Source: Amblyornis subalaris (taxonomy: Eukaryota > Chordata > Aves > Passeriformes > Ptilonorhynchidae). From it: a stretch of DNA of 64,000 nt. Below the pieces are notes generated by a model. That model was not told where the DNA came from, did no database searches, and was given only the letters and a program-made list of their open reading frames with translations. Location of the stretch: positions 3,581,403 through 3,645,402 of the forward strand of contig JACAXG010000069.1 in the NCBI GenBank assembly GCA_018881555.1. Direction: 5' to 3'. Below, piece by piece: positions 35,926 through 48,210 of the stretch. How positions within the stretch are numbered: the stretch's first letter is position 1; every line of letters starts with the position of its first letter. The translations under genes and the position numbers were made by a program.

Positions 35926-38900
35926 TAAGAGGGGTAAGAACTGTTTTTCTACCAGTGCTACATTTTTATTATGAAACTCAACAAAAACAATGAAAATATA
36001 TATTACAGCCATATGGGTCATGAGAACCAAACTGCACCAGGGGCATATAGAACTAACATATGTATACTTATATTGAGTGCAAATTTTCCAAAGAGATCAG
36101 TTTAACTGTATCTTTTCATTTTTACACAAAAAAAAGAGGACAAACAAAAGTAATTGGATCAAATATTTTGTTTAAAATACAACAGCACACAGGGCAAAAC
36201 ATTCATCTGCAAATATAAAGCTAATGTTTAAAGCAATGCTGAAAAGCCAGCTCCTAATATGAGTACACAGAATTTCATCAATGTCGTTGTTAAATAGTAA
36301 TAATGACAAACAGCAGATTTTTTGAGACTATGCAAGATGGGCTGGTGACTTAAACCAGTAGATTCTGGACAAGTATCAATAAAAAAAACCTTATCAAACT
36401 TGTTAATTTCATAAGAAGTTTCAAAATGGTCTCCAAAAAATGAATGGTTGTGGAGCCTGAAATATGTGACCGCTGACAAGGAGAGTTTCTTGAGATCAAC
36501 TCCAGTGCATGCAAGAAACATGTTGCCAACATACATGACCAATACAGACAGGTAATTTCAAGCTTTGGGGAAAAGGCTGAAATAAAAAAAAAAATTCTCA
36601 GGAAAAAAAAAAAAGTATAGCATTTTTGCATACGTTATTAAGAAAAAAAGTAAAGAGATGACCAAAAAATAGAAGGAAAGAACTGAAAAAAAAATTAGCA
36701 GTCACTTAAGTCCTAATATGAATTCATCTGCAATATTATGGAAATATAACATATGGATGTGACAATTCTCCATATTTGGGATTAATATCTATATTTTGAG
36801 TGTTTGGATGCCATCATTATTTATAAATTCTCCATGAAAACCGCATAGATTAAAAAATCAACATGGTTAATGAAATGGTAAGAAATGGATCCCACAGCAC
36901 AGAGTTGACAGAAATCATTCAAATGATAGGTCTTTAGTCATACAACTTTTTATATTGACACAAGTTATCTTCAGTAAAAATAGCATAGAAAGTAAAGGCA
37001 CAAATTCGTCTCATCAGAATCCTCAGCAGAGTGAGCAGATAAACCCAGTAAGCTCCTTACCACTTTTTAGAGTTCTTTGTTCACAAACAAGTGTTATATG
37101 AGTGTATGTCAAGACAAGAAACTTGGGGTTTTGTCCTGTGTGCTTCCTCTGCCATCTATCCTGCAAGGAAATTAACTCTTTCTTGGACCTCCTTCTGAAG
37201 TAAGGAAACTAGACCTTCAGAAAGGAAAACGTGCAACTTAGAAGCACTTCCTACAAGCAGTCCAGATAACAGCAGTTTGTCTCTATTCTTCCTATACAGT
37301 CTTGTTACATCCTTACAGACCTTCCACCCTCAGATATTTTCATGAGGAATCATAAGACAAGCCACGTGCATTGGGTGTCATGCTATAGAAAAACATCATT
37401 CCAGTGGGCTGTGACAGAGTCTCACATGATTTCGGACACTTTGAACTGAAAAATGTCAGAAAATTTGTTTCCTGTACCCAGAGAGGTCTAAATGAGTGCT
37501 ATACAGTGGGGATATAACCCACACCGCATAACAAGCCCTGAGGGCTTGAGAGCTTAGAGTCATAATTATCTCATTGAAATGACTACTAAAAGAGAAGACT
37601 TCAAACAACATACAGTTCACTTTTGAACAACAATCATGAATTAGGTAATGTTGCTAAGAGCTTGCAGCTATCCCTTAAGAACAAAAAGGGCTTAGTTATC
37701 AAGTATATTTTTGTTCTGAAAATGATGTGCTGAACTATAAATGTAATTTGAGCGGAACATTCTCTATGCAAGCCCCAGCCCTTTTTGAAGTCCAAAGAAT
37801 CTTCAGGTCAAAAACTTTGAAAAATGAATATTTTATGTGTCTTCTATTAAATTCTTTGCTTGTTCTGTGTCTCTCTCTTTTCCCTTCAATTACAGCAAAA
37901 GATTTTTTTCAGATAATCTCATTTTAAACTGTAACATCTTCTCAGGTATATAAAAAAAAAATTATCATTCCTCATCTCTTGGTAAACATCTGTTATTGTT
38001 ATACTTTTGTTGTGCCATTTATGTCTTATAATTGATGTAAAAAGATCCTTAAGGCAGCATAGAGTTAAACTGGCATAGAAGGAGTGGTGTGGAAGACAAT
38101 ACTAGGGCATCTCAGGGAGATTAAACTACCTTTTGATCTCATTTGAAGAGAAATAATCTCGTTGTCCTGATACTGATTGGTGATACCTGAAGAAAAATAA
38201 CTGTCCTTCATAGCAACATACCTCCCTAGATTAGGCACCACTGGTTTTGCTCAAATCTTCCCTATTGCATAAGACAGGGTTCAAATGCTGTAAAGATCAT
38301 TCCATAAATATGAACAGAAACTTTACATCTATGCAAAAGAAATGTAAATAAGGACTTCTCTCTTTACCCTTTGTACCCTTCTCCTTACCCACCAACTGAC
38401 CAATGAATCTTCTTTGCCTAAGAAAAGCAAGAAGAAAAGAAGCTATTGTAAATTGCTAACAGAATGCAGACAATATATTAAAATGAGCAATAGTTTATGC
38501 TCATATTTATTAAGTTATTTCGCCTCCTATGTCCTAGCTATCTTATTTACAGAGTAGAGCTTGAGCTCTCTGTAAGGAGTCATGTTACTGCTATGGAATA
38601 TGGGCCTGGCAACACGTTTACAGCTTGGATGTACGTCTGCTGTGAAACAGGAAGTGACTTCCAGTAACCACAAATTCTAAAATTTTGCCTCAGCGAAAAT
38701 GTTAGGTATGACTAAAATTCTCAAAGACAGTTTGGCAGAAGTTATTTAAGAAAACAAATTGTATGTTTTCACAACTGTAAAATGGAAACAATGAGAAAAT
38801 GATGACAGTTTTTTATTTATACAGCGGTAGCAAACTGAAGTCAGATTAAATACACTTTCAGCAAATAGTCACGACCTATTCTATAATACGGAGATTATTG

Positions 38901-41900
38901 TGCATTATTTTTGGTCAACTCTATTTTGAATAGGACACACCTCAGAGTACGTGAATCTTAAATGACAAGGTAGGATGAAATTTTAATTGGTAATACTTGT
39001 TGTTTGATTTTTTTTAGCGTATCTCGTAATGTTTGCATTACATTCACTGCTCTGTTGCACAATATCTTAGAGAAGAGGGCTTCTTCCTATATTGCCAAAC
39101 ATCATATGTTATTCTGAACACAAGTATATTTTGTAACAGAAATCATAACTTCCTGAAGTGAACAATTCAGATATGACTTACAAAAAGAAACAGAGAAAAA
39201 GGACTTTCCTTGACAACTCTTGTGGAATCCTACTTAGACATACTTTTTTTTTGACATGCTCCTGTCTAGGTAGTTTCTTTTCTTGGATGGGGAAGGAAAA
39301 GCAGTAGAATGGGACACATGTAAAATACAGGACAATGCTTTGAGACATTTTTTCCTGAAATGTCATTTCTCCTAATGTATCTTATTTTTCTATCAAGTAC
39401 ACTTTTCTGATGTTGTCAAATACAAAGTTCAATTAAATAAATTTGAATTTATGATTTATAATATGGTTCAGATATGGTTTCAATAATCTCCTTAATAATC
39501 TCAAGAAAACTTCTTAAAGCTCTGTGTTGTAGATGACCCATTAGAATCATTAATGAGCAGATTTCTGGTTTTTTCTGGAGCTGTTTATTCATCAAAAATA
39601 TTTCTTGTTACTTTTGAGATGGAAATAGACATACTGCAATTTTTTTACTTTTAAGAAATGAAAATGAATATTTTCTAGGTGAGGATTCAAAAAACTTCTT
39701 CAGATATCTTAATGAATTTTGCAATATGAAATTTTCATAATAAATAATGTAGATGCTCCAGCTTTCTATCAATTTAGAACATTTAATACAACTTTTCTGA
39801 GAGAAAAACCAAAATTGACCCATATTACTATAATTTCTTTTTGAAATCAGAATATGAAGTCAGATATTTGGGAGGTAATGTACACTAATTAATGAAAATC
39901 CTTTTTATTTGCCCTGATTTGCCTTGGTTTTGTTGCTTTTAATTTTATTTATGAGCAAAGAATTTCTGCCTGTTTGTAACTTAGTCATCAATACATGTAT
40001 TATGTCAAAACCTTCAGGGCTTGCAAAATCAAATCACTTCAACATTGAGATTATGTCATTAAAAAGGTTAGCAGTTATGAAAGTAATATAAGTACTATTG
40101 AGTCACTGAACTTGTCTGTCAGTTGTGGTCAGCCTAGCTCATTGTCATCAATAGACTTTCTATTTTCTTTCATACTTTCAAAAAGTTTCAGGACATCAAA
40201 CATGAAAGCTTTACATTCCCTCCTACTGAAGTACTGTGAGATCCTGTAATCTGATTCTTCTCTGTAGTGGTAGTTTCCTAACACTGAGTCACATGAGAGT
40301 GTCACTAGTGCACTCCATGAATAAAAATACTAAGGGAAATACTGGAGCTCTAGTAGCATTTTCCTTAGGAAATAATGCTTACCTTCTTACAGTTCTTCTT
40401 TATCTTCTCTTACTACCTCATAATCTGCCTTAAAATTCTTTAGTTATACTTATATTTCCCATTTTAAATAGCAATTTGCCAAAAAACATTATAACAAAGA
40501 TCACCTATATGAGCCCACCTACTATTTTGTCTGGAAAATAAAATTGCCAAGAGCGAATTAATTAGTAAACACATAAAAATTTTGTCTAATTTTATATTTG
40601 TCTTGAAGATTAGTAACTCTGGTCTTCAAAACTTTTTTCTCTTTTTTCTTAAAAGAAAAAGGCAGTGGACCTGCCTAGATCACTTCTGATCTCTTAAAAT
40701 ACAAGTAACATATTTTATATCATTCTGTTCCTGATTTTATAATCTTATTAACAACCCCTACTATAAGAGTGAGATTTCCTGTACCAGTTCTTTCAAAGTT
40801 CTTGAACAAAGATCATCCAGTCCCCTTAACTTAAGAGCATTATTGCCTGAGATTTGCTTCCAGAAAAATTGTAGCAATTTAGATTTAAATACCTTTGTTC
40901 CTGTTATCTATCATGCTTGTCCTGATGCTTAAAATAATTTTTCTTGTTAACACTATGCACCTCCTGCTTTCTGTTGGTTCATTGAGTATTTGATAAAGAA
41001 ATTGATTAGATTTATCTTGTCAGACTATTCAGCCCTTACCATATTTTACAGATTTTTTTTTGCAACACAAACATGAGAAGTTTTAAATTTCTCATAATAT
41101 CATAATTCCTGGTACTGATTCCAGGAAATATTCACCCAACACACTTTTTATGCCTCTGTGGAACACCTTCCCTTCCATGTACAGTATTATTTTCAATTCA
41201 CGAAACTGTAATTCCCCTCCGCCGACCATTGGATGTACAGATCCAATCCAGCTAATTTCTGCAAGCTGACACTTTGTTATTTTCTAGTTGTCTTTCACAT
41301 AAATCTTTAGATCCAGTTCAACAACCCCTAGAGATCTGCAGAATACGTTTCATACACAAACATATGATGCTGTTCTCCTACTTTTACACACATGCACTTA
41401 TGAATAGTACTTTAGACAGGAATTATCACAGTAATTATCTTTTGTACACAAGCACTTTTTTTTCCTTTTTGTCAGATGTGGACAAAATGTGAATGTATAA
41501 TTATATATTCTATGTCTGGCAATTTCTAGCATTAATGACAACTTCTGTTCTGACAAAGATACATATATTTGTAACTTGAATTAGAGCACAAGAACTAAAA
41601 CTCATAATTGAAAAGACATTGCAGCCAGTGTCAACTTCTTAAGTAAAAGGTTTTTAAGAATTAACCCTAAGCTTCCCTATTTTCTCAGAATTTAAGGAAA
41701 ACACATACTTTCAATTGCTGAGTGCCCAAAAGAAAGCTAATTCTGATAACGGTTCTGTTTCCCAAGTGCAGATAACAGAAAAGAACCCTAGACTTTTTAT
41801 TGCAATAAGAGGTTCTCGCTGCTCCAGGAATAGTATACAGATGTTGCTTAATATATACTGCTGGATGAAAAATTTATTGTTTCTTCATATAACTGGGGTG

Positions 41901-43895
41901 TAGCTATGGACAAGTAGTCAATAGTACAATAGTATTTTATACCTACCTAGAACCACAGATGCTAAGGGTTACTAAGAAACATTAAAAAGACAAGATCTTT
42001 ATCTCAAACAGTTTACAGTCCGAAACTAAGTGGAAAACAGTGGGAAGTTATTATTCATTACATGGAGAAGTGGACTAAAACTTTCTTAACAGAAGCAGAA
42101 TAATAAGCTGATTATAAAGTACTTAATGAGATTTATAAGACAAATATGGGCCAATATTCCCTGTATACAAAGCCATTCTTAGTTTCTTTTTAATTTATTA
42201 TTTAAAGAAGTACAATAAAGAGCAAACATGTGACAATCTAAGTAGCAAACCTCTCTGATTTGCAGATTGAAACACAAATTTGCATGAGATTATAGCAGCT
42301 TTTTCTAAAGTTTGAAGTCCAAATCCTACTGCATTTACATCACTAAAAATGCTGAATAACCCGATGCCATCCATGGTGTTAGCCGCTAACAGTGTGACTG
42401 TGAACAAACTGAGAAGTTCTGAGAAGCCTCGCCAATTATTTCCTCAAATACATGTGTGAGAAATGCAAGTCTTCCCCCACAACATACCTGAGCCTGTTAA
42501 ATGCTCAGAAACTGAAGCTTTTAGGAAGCACACAAAACATAAAAACATACCTTTTTTTTCCTACCTGCTCCCAATATTTTTGAATAAAAGTCTCCTAAAT
42601 TGACTATCTCTCAGACAGGCAACAACTTTAGGTGCTTTAGACAGCTCTACTACAGACTGGTCTCTCGTCAGTCTACTGAAATATTCTTCGGAGAAATCCC
42701 TCTATTTGACAAATTATTTAAGTCAGATGAGCTGGTGAAATGCAATGGGACTTTAAGTGCATACACTTAGACATATATTTGATGTCTTCGCAGGCTCAGT
42801 TGAATCTAGGCCTAGCTCCCCATTATCCCTGAAAACTGAGAGCAAGATGTTGCACTATATCCTGTATTTACATGCTAAATTTTAGATCTAGTCAGGGAAA
42901 TTGAGAGTTAAATTATTACTGCAAACATAAGACACATCTTTGACATTTAAACCAAACAAATTAGAATTTTTTCCTTGCATTTGGTGACTGAAAATGGAAA
43001 CATATCACTGCTACAAAGACAGACATCTAGAGGTCCAGTCAGAAGATTAGGTCTCTAAACTCGAGTCCTCTGGTCAACTAGCTATTAACACTTGGGAAAT
43101 CTGGAAAGCTGTCATGACATAAATTGGTTTCACAGTATTTTGCCAACATAAACCATGAGAAATATGGAAACTTTTTAGCACTATGGAAAGCCAAGGTAGA
43201 ACTGCTTGAAGTATGAGCACTCAGTTGTCATGCTATGCTTGCGCGATGGTAACCATACTGCTTTTGCTATTTATCCAAAAGTACATATATTAAACTGTCT
43301 CAGTAATAAATGTCAAGTACAATGTAGAAAAAATCCAAGAGATTAGAAGAAAAGAAAACAGATACATTTTAAAGTTATTTTTCCCTAAACATGCATTTTC
43401 CAGGCTTCCTTTTAATTAAATTTACCAGAATACTATTATTTCCTGGTATTCTGATAAGTAGCCATATGTCCTCTAAAAATAAGTTTTAAAAACTCTTACT
43501 TATGTGTGTCTTCATATGAAATTCTCCAGTTAAGTTGAATATGGGATAAATTCACTAAAATAGAGGAGAAAGAGACCATACTTTCAAAGTCTGTTTTGCT
43601 GATGTTTCCTATTTTCAAAATTGTGCAGATAATTTTTGGTAATTAAACGGAACAAAAATACCCATCTGAACAAATCCCAGATATTTTTTCCTGAGAAAGT
43701 GAACCCCATAACACGTATTTTCTGGATTTTTTCTCTCTATAGCTTGAAAGCTTTTGTGCATGAAGAAACAGAACAGATGTTTATTAGTAATCGTAGGCCA
43801 CACAGTGATTTTTCTGAGTAAATGACATTGTCCTTAAAGTAGGATAGCAGCCTGGATATGTTTACGTTCTCAAATATTCTCCCTCAACTAATGTA
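35926..43895. other. Long AT-rich region, no gene supported
   Basis: Eight kilobases of AT-rich DNA contain no recognised repeat family. Minus-strand frames overlap at 36228-36631, and plus frames at 37727-37927, 40236-40433 and 41274-41492 are short. A strong acceptor (TCTCTCTCTTTTCCCTTCAA then TTACAG) and CTCAG|GTATAT bracket 50 nt at 37896-37945 with one open frame, which I regard as a pseudo-exon. An imperfect inverted repeat CAGAATAC/GTATTCTG lies near 43425-43455. Confidence 0.5.
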
Positions 43896-44070
43896 GGTAG
43901 TTAGGGACAGCACCATCTCGCTGCTCCCTACAAAATGATAGTTAAGTTACACACGTAATTTCTTACTGCCCTCATGATTTGCATGTTAAAATAATCAAAC
44001 GCTAGTCTGTGCCCAAGGTATTTATTGTGTGAATTAGGCAGATAATGCATTGTTGATGTGACCTTTAGAA
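43896..44070. promoter_or_regulatory. Candidate conserved non-coding element (octamer-containing)
   Basis: A second perfect octamer, ATTTGCAT, is at 43977-43984. It is followed by AATAATCAAACG, TGAATTAGGCAGATAATGCATTG and TGACCTTTAG (nuclear-receptor half-site-like). The variety of homeodomain and POU-type cores and the higher sequence complexity set it apart from its flanks. Enhancer function is inferred. Confidence 0.22.
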
Positions 44071-47000
44071 CACAGCATACAGGACATAAGCATGTATAGC
44101 TGTGATTTATAGCTTCCTACTGAAATACTCAGTTAAAACCAAAAAGCTACTGAATGACTTCTTCAAAAAACACTGCTTTAGGTTGCCAACTAAATAAACC
44201 TGTTATCAAAATACAATATGTCATTATGAATAAAGCCTGGTGCCAGCATCTGACTATCTTATATCTTCACACAATGTTTTGTCAGGTACTAACTTTAAGC
44301 TTGTTAATATACTGAAATAAGTAGAAAATTGTTGCTTTACTATTTGCTGCTATTTATTAATATATTTCACTGCCAGTTCATCCAGAAGACTACCACTCTC
44401 TAGAAAATATTCTGTGGAGAAAAGAATGCATGAATTTCATATATTGCACTTGACAGGGGTCAAATAAATCTTTCATATTATTTTACAGATCTTTGTTATT
44501 ATGATCACAAGTTTACTACTTATAAGAAACATCAGAAAATTTCCAGTTTTCTCAAGTGATGTTGAGTTCCAGAAAGTTTGGCAAAAGCGGTTCTAAACAC
44601 TCATTTAAATCAATGTTTAAACTCTAAAACTTAAAATAATTGACAAATTAATGGGTCTTTTCTGGCAGTTGTTCGATCACTTGAAAGGCTATGAATCAAT
44701 ACTTTCTTTCTAAAAAAATGAATAAAAGTTTTGGTTTCCCAAAAGAAAAATTGAAGGCCAAACCAATATTTTTCAAAACTAGGAGAATAACAGAATTACC
44801 CAAATTAAGACTTGAACATCTGAAATTTTCCTCTAAAGGGCTGGACATAGAGCAGCTCCACTAAATGAATAGGAATTTGGAAAGCTCAACAGTTGAAAAA
44901 TCAGGCTAATTGACTATGCTAGTAACACTGAAACCCAGATTTTATTTTATTTTTTTTCATTGGAATATGCCATATTAAATTAGTGCAGAAATCACACCCA
45001 ACACAAAATTGCCAGTTGCTACTTCAAGAATGAGGTGGCTGTCGAAGATTTCATCTGGGCAGAAACTATAACATCTGTATGGAAGGGAATGCTAACAAAA
45101 CCCAAGATCATCTGCTCCTCCTCTCAGTCTAGTCCTTAGACAGCAATAATCAGAAGTGGATATGAAACACTCAGTTCCATTATTTGAGCAGTGGGTACCT
45201 CCTTTTTTTATCTTTTAGAGAGCTCACAACTGAACTTAGCTTTATATTATTTCTTACAGGAAAAAAAAATTGAAAACACCTGAAAACCTGAAAACATCCA
45301 TAGATACATGAACAATAAAGTTCACAGGAAATTTTAAAATGTATTTTACAATTATTGTAGCAATTGTACAATTGTTGTAGCAATAACTCTGTAAAATAAG
45401 TAGTCATGTAATTGTAGCATAAACATATAGCAAAAAATTCACATTTTTCCCAGATGTCAAAAAGCAAAGTTATGTTTATTAATGGAAGAAGAAAAGTTCT
45501 AAACTTAGAGCTGGTGCACTGTAATAGACCCAAATGGAATTTCTGATGGTAAATCAAATGACATGAAATCTTGGCATGTAGGTTTTCTATAATTAATCCA
45601 GGATGTTTAAAATTTTTACTTGCAGCCACCAGTGCAACTTATTTTGACACAAAAGTATGTTTCAGATAATTTTGCATAAATTTATTAGAAGGTAAAAGGC
45701 AGAAATTGAAGTTCATTCAAGCATCATTTTGCAATGCTTCCACTGCTTGAAATATTCTTACACACTCCATTCTAGGATGTTTCATAGGCTTACAGATATC
45801 TTCTGAATCCCTTATTTACAGTGTTTTTCCTTTAGTCTTTATACATTTATTCATACTAATACTCCAACAGTACACAGATATCTTCTACACACAAGGAATT
45901 TCTATACTATATAAGAAACCATTACTAAGGCTTTTATAAAAAAATACCTGTAAGTTCTGTCAGAAAGGATGATAGAAAGTTTCCATATAATTTTTTTTAC
46001 TATATTAATGTAGTATCCCTATCTGTCCCACACAAAGAAATCACTCCCAGAGAGCACATTTTCAGTCTCAGTTAGATCTCTTACATCATTTTGCAAAGAG
46101 TAGTTATTGTTTATAAAGTGTTTTAAAGGTGTAAGGCTAATTATGACTGCCAAATATAATTAATCTAGTTAACACACCAACAGTGCATGTAGTACTATTC
46201 AATAATAAATTCCTTTGTGATACTTATATGAGTTTGATGGCCAATTGCAATTAACCAGTAGAGTGTGCTATTTTTAAACCATGATAATCCTCCTGGAAGA
46301 TCATTTCATGACCCTTCATGAATTTTTTAAAGATTCTATATGTAATATAAGAAACTGGACAAATATTTTTGAACATTTTAGGAATCAGTGCTTCAGTAGC
46401 ATTTCACTAACTAAAGTCCTAATATAAATTCATCCCTAATATACAAGACAAGATATTCATGTGAAAAAAATTATTATTGAAAATATTTTTAAACCATCAG
46501 TTCTTAATACGTTTCTTTAAAGAACTGAAGACCAATAGAAGAGCAATTCTTTATTTTCGAAGAGTAGTCATGGAACTGGGGTCTCACATGCATATACAAG
46601 AAAGATCCTATGACAAGTAGTGTTTTATATTACCTATGCAGTTAATACTACACACCTCAAATTAATTTCAGGTTGAAGACTCATTTGATAAAATTTCTTT
46701 GAGTTTGGACAAGGAAGTTTTATGGAAAGAAGCTTCTTCATCTGCCCTAAATTTATTGTGAGGTTTTTAAACATTGGTTATGGAATCCTATTCCATTGAC
46801 CCAGATGAATTATTTTGATAGCTCTTTTTTATAACAATGAAAAGACAGCTGCCATAAGATCCAGTATGCCTTAAACACTGATGTTTTATATATGAATTTG
46901 GTGGCAGTATTAAAATCAGATGGTATTCAGTCACATCTAAAATAATCATCATGCAAATACTCATTATAAAATACATCAGTACATAAGATTTTTTAAAAGT

Positions 47001-48127
47001 CTAAAGATGTAAACAAATCTTGTAAAATTTGAGGCATGTTCTTAAGGAAGGCTTAAGAATATATTTTTGTTCAAGTGCATCTTAATAAACATACAGCTCA
47101 GTAGGGTGATGAAGACTCTATATGTACACCTCATTTTTCCAGGAAAGAGACTTTTTCCATGGGATTCTGTAATTTTTTCATTGTTCATAAAAATCTATTA
47201 TCTCACACAATTTAATTCAGGCATGAATGCAAAGAAAATATAATTACAGATTTTTGTGACAAAATTATTAGCTTCTCATAAAACAACAACACTCCCTCCC
47301 TCTATATTTTTACTTATAAACTCTCAAAAGTTCTAGAAAATAGACCCTTTCTTTTCTAGTTTTACATATGTTCATACGATAACAATTTCACAAGTGAGCA
47401 AAATTTCTGTAGAAATCTCAAGGCAAGATCTGGAGGACACAGATTAAGCATTTTCCGCTTAATTCGAAGTACATAGTCCATCAGTATACATTAACTAAAA
47501 GTTGTATAACTTTCAGGTCTCTAGGCAATTTATAGGCACACAGATTATTTCAGGCAGAAATACCCGAAAATACTACAGCACAATCGTGTTCAAAACTATG
47601 CCTGGGCTGTCTGGTAATTAGCTCACAAGCTGATTGAAAAGAAAGCTCTTAAATAATAACATATTTATTCCAGAAAAGCAGTGATTTGAAACAGCCAATG
47701 TTCACAAGTATAAACATCCAGAATTTCAAAAACAGAAGGCCTTATCCATGATATGGAAAAGGTTCTGGCACAATAGAGCAAAGCATGTAAGAATGCACCA
47801 TAAAGCTAAGCTGCAGCTTGTGGCATATTTGTAAAAATGGAAAATATAAATTGGCTGTTTTTCTTTTGAAGAAAAATAAATAAATTCTTAGGAAGATCAG
47901 TCACTTCAGGTTTTCTGTTGGTTTTTGTTTGCTTTGTCTAGGTTTTGTGTGTGTATGGTTTGTTTGGTTGGTTTGTTTTCAATGTAGAGAAACAAGCAAT
48001 GCTTCACTGATCAACATTTATACTAAGCTGAAGGTCAGACTGTCAGCATTTCTGCAAACCCATACATCTGAATTAATAATTGCCTTTCAGGTACTGGTGA
48101 GTAACAAAATCATTGCAATGCCATTTA
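44071..48127. other. AT-rich non-coding DNA
   Basis: The minus-strand frame at 45180-45629 (149 codons) starts at GTG and has no early ATG. It is Cys/Phe/Tyr-rich, as expected from AT-rich DNA, and is not called a gene. A perfect 14-bp palindrome, CAATTGTACAATTG, is at 45361-45374. A G/T-rich tract is at 47910-47985. Confidence 0.55.
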
Positions 48128-48210
48128 GAATCATGGAGGCATAAAACAGCCCAGGTTGGAATGGACCTCAGATCACCTTGTCCAATCTTTCATGGGAAAC
48201 AGATCTTATA
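48128..48210 (-). mobile_element. Short CR1-like 3' fragment
   Basis: The plus strand reads AGAATCATGGAGGCATAAAA, then CAGGTTGGAATGGACCTCAG and CCTTGTCCAATCTTTCATGG. This parallels the reverse complement of CR1 3' ends (AGAATCATAGAATCATAAGG-type). It is old and diverged. No target-site duplication is seen. Confidence 0.6.

Noticed and set aside
37896..37945. 50-nt segment with a strong pyrimidine tract and GTATAT donor
   Set aside because: The donor is weak and a 16-codon frame carries almost no information.
45180..45629. 149-codon minus-strand ORF
   Set aside because: It begins at GTG with no early ATG, has AT-driven Phe/Tyr/Cys composition and is not flanked by splice or promoter signals.
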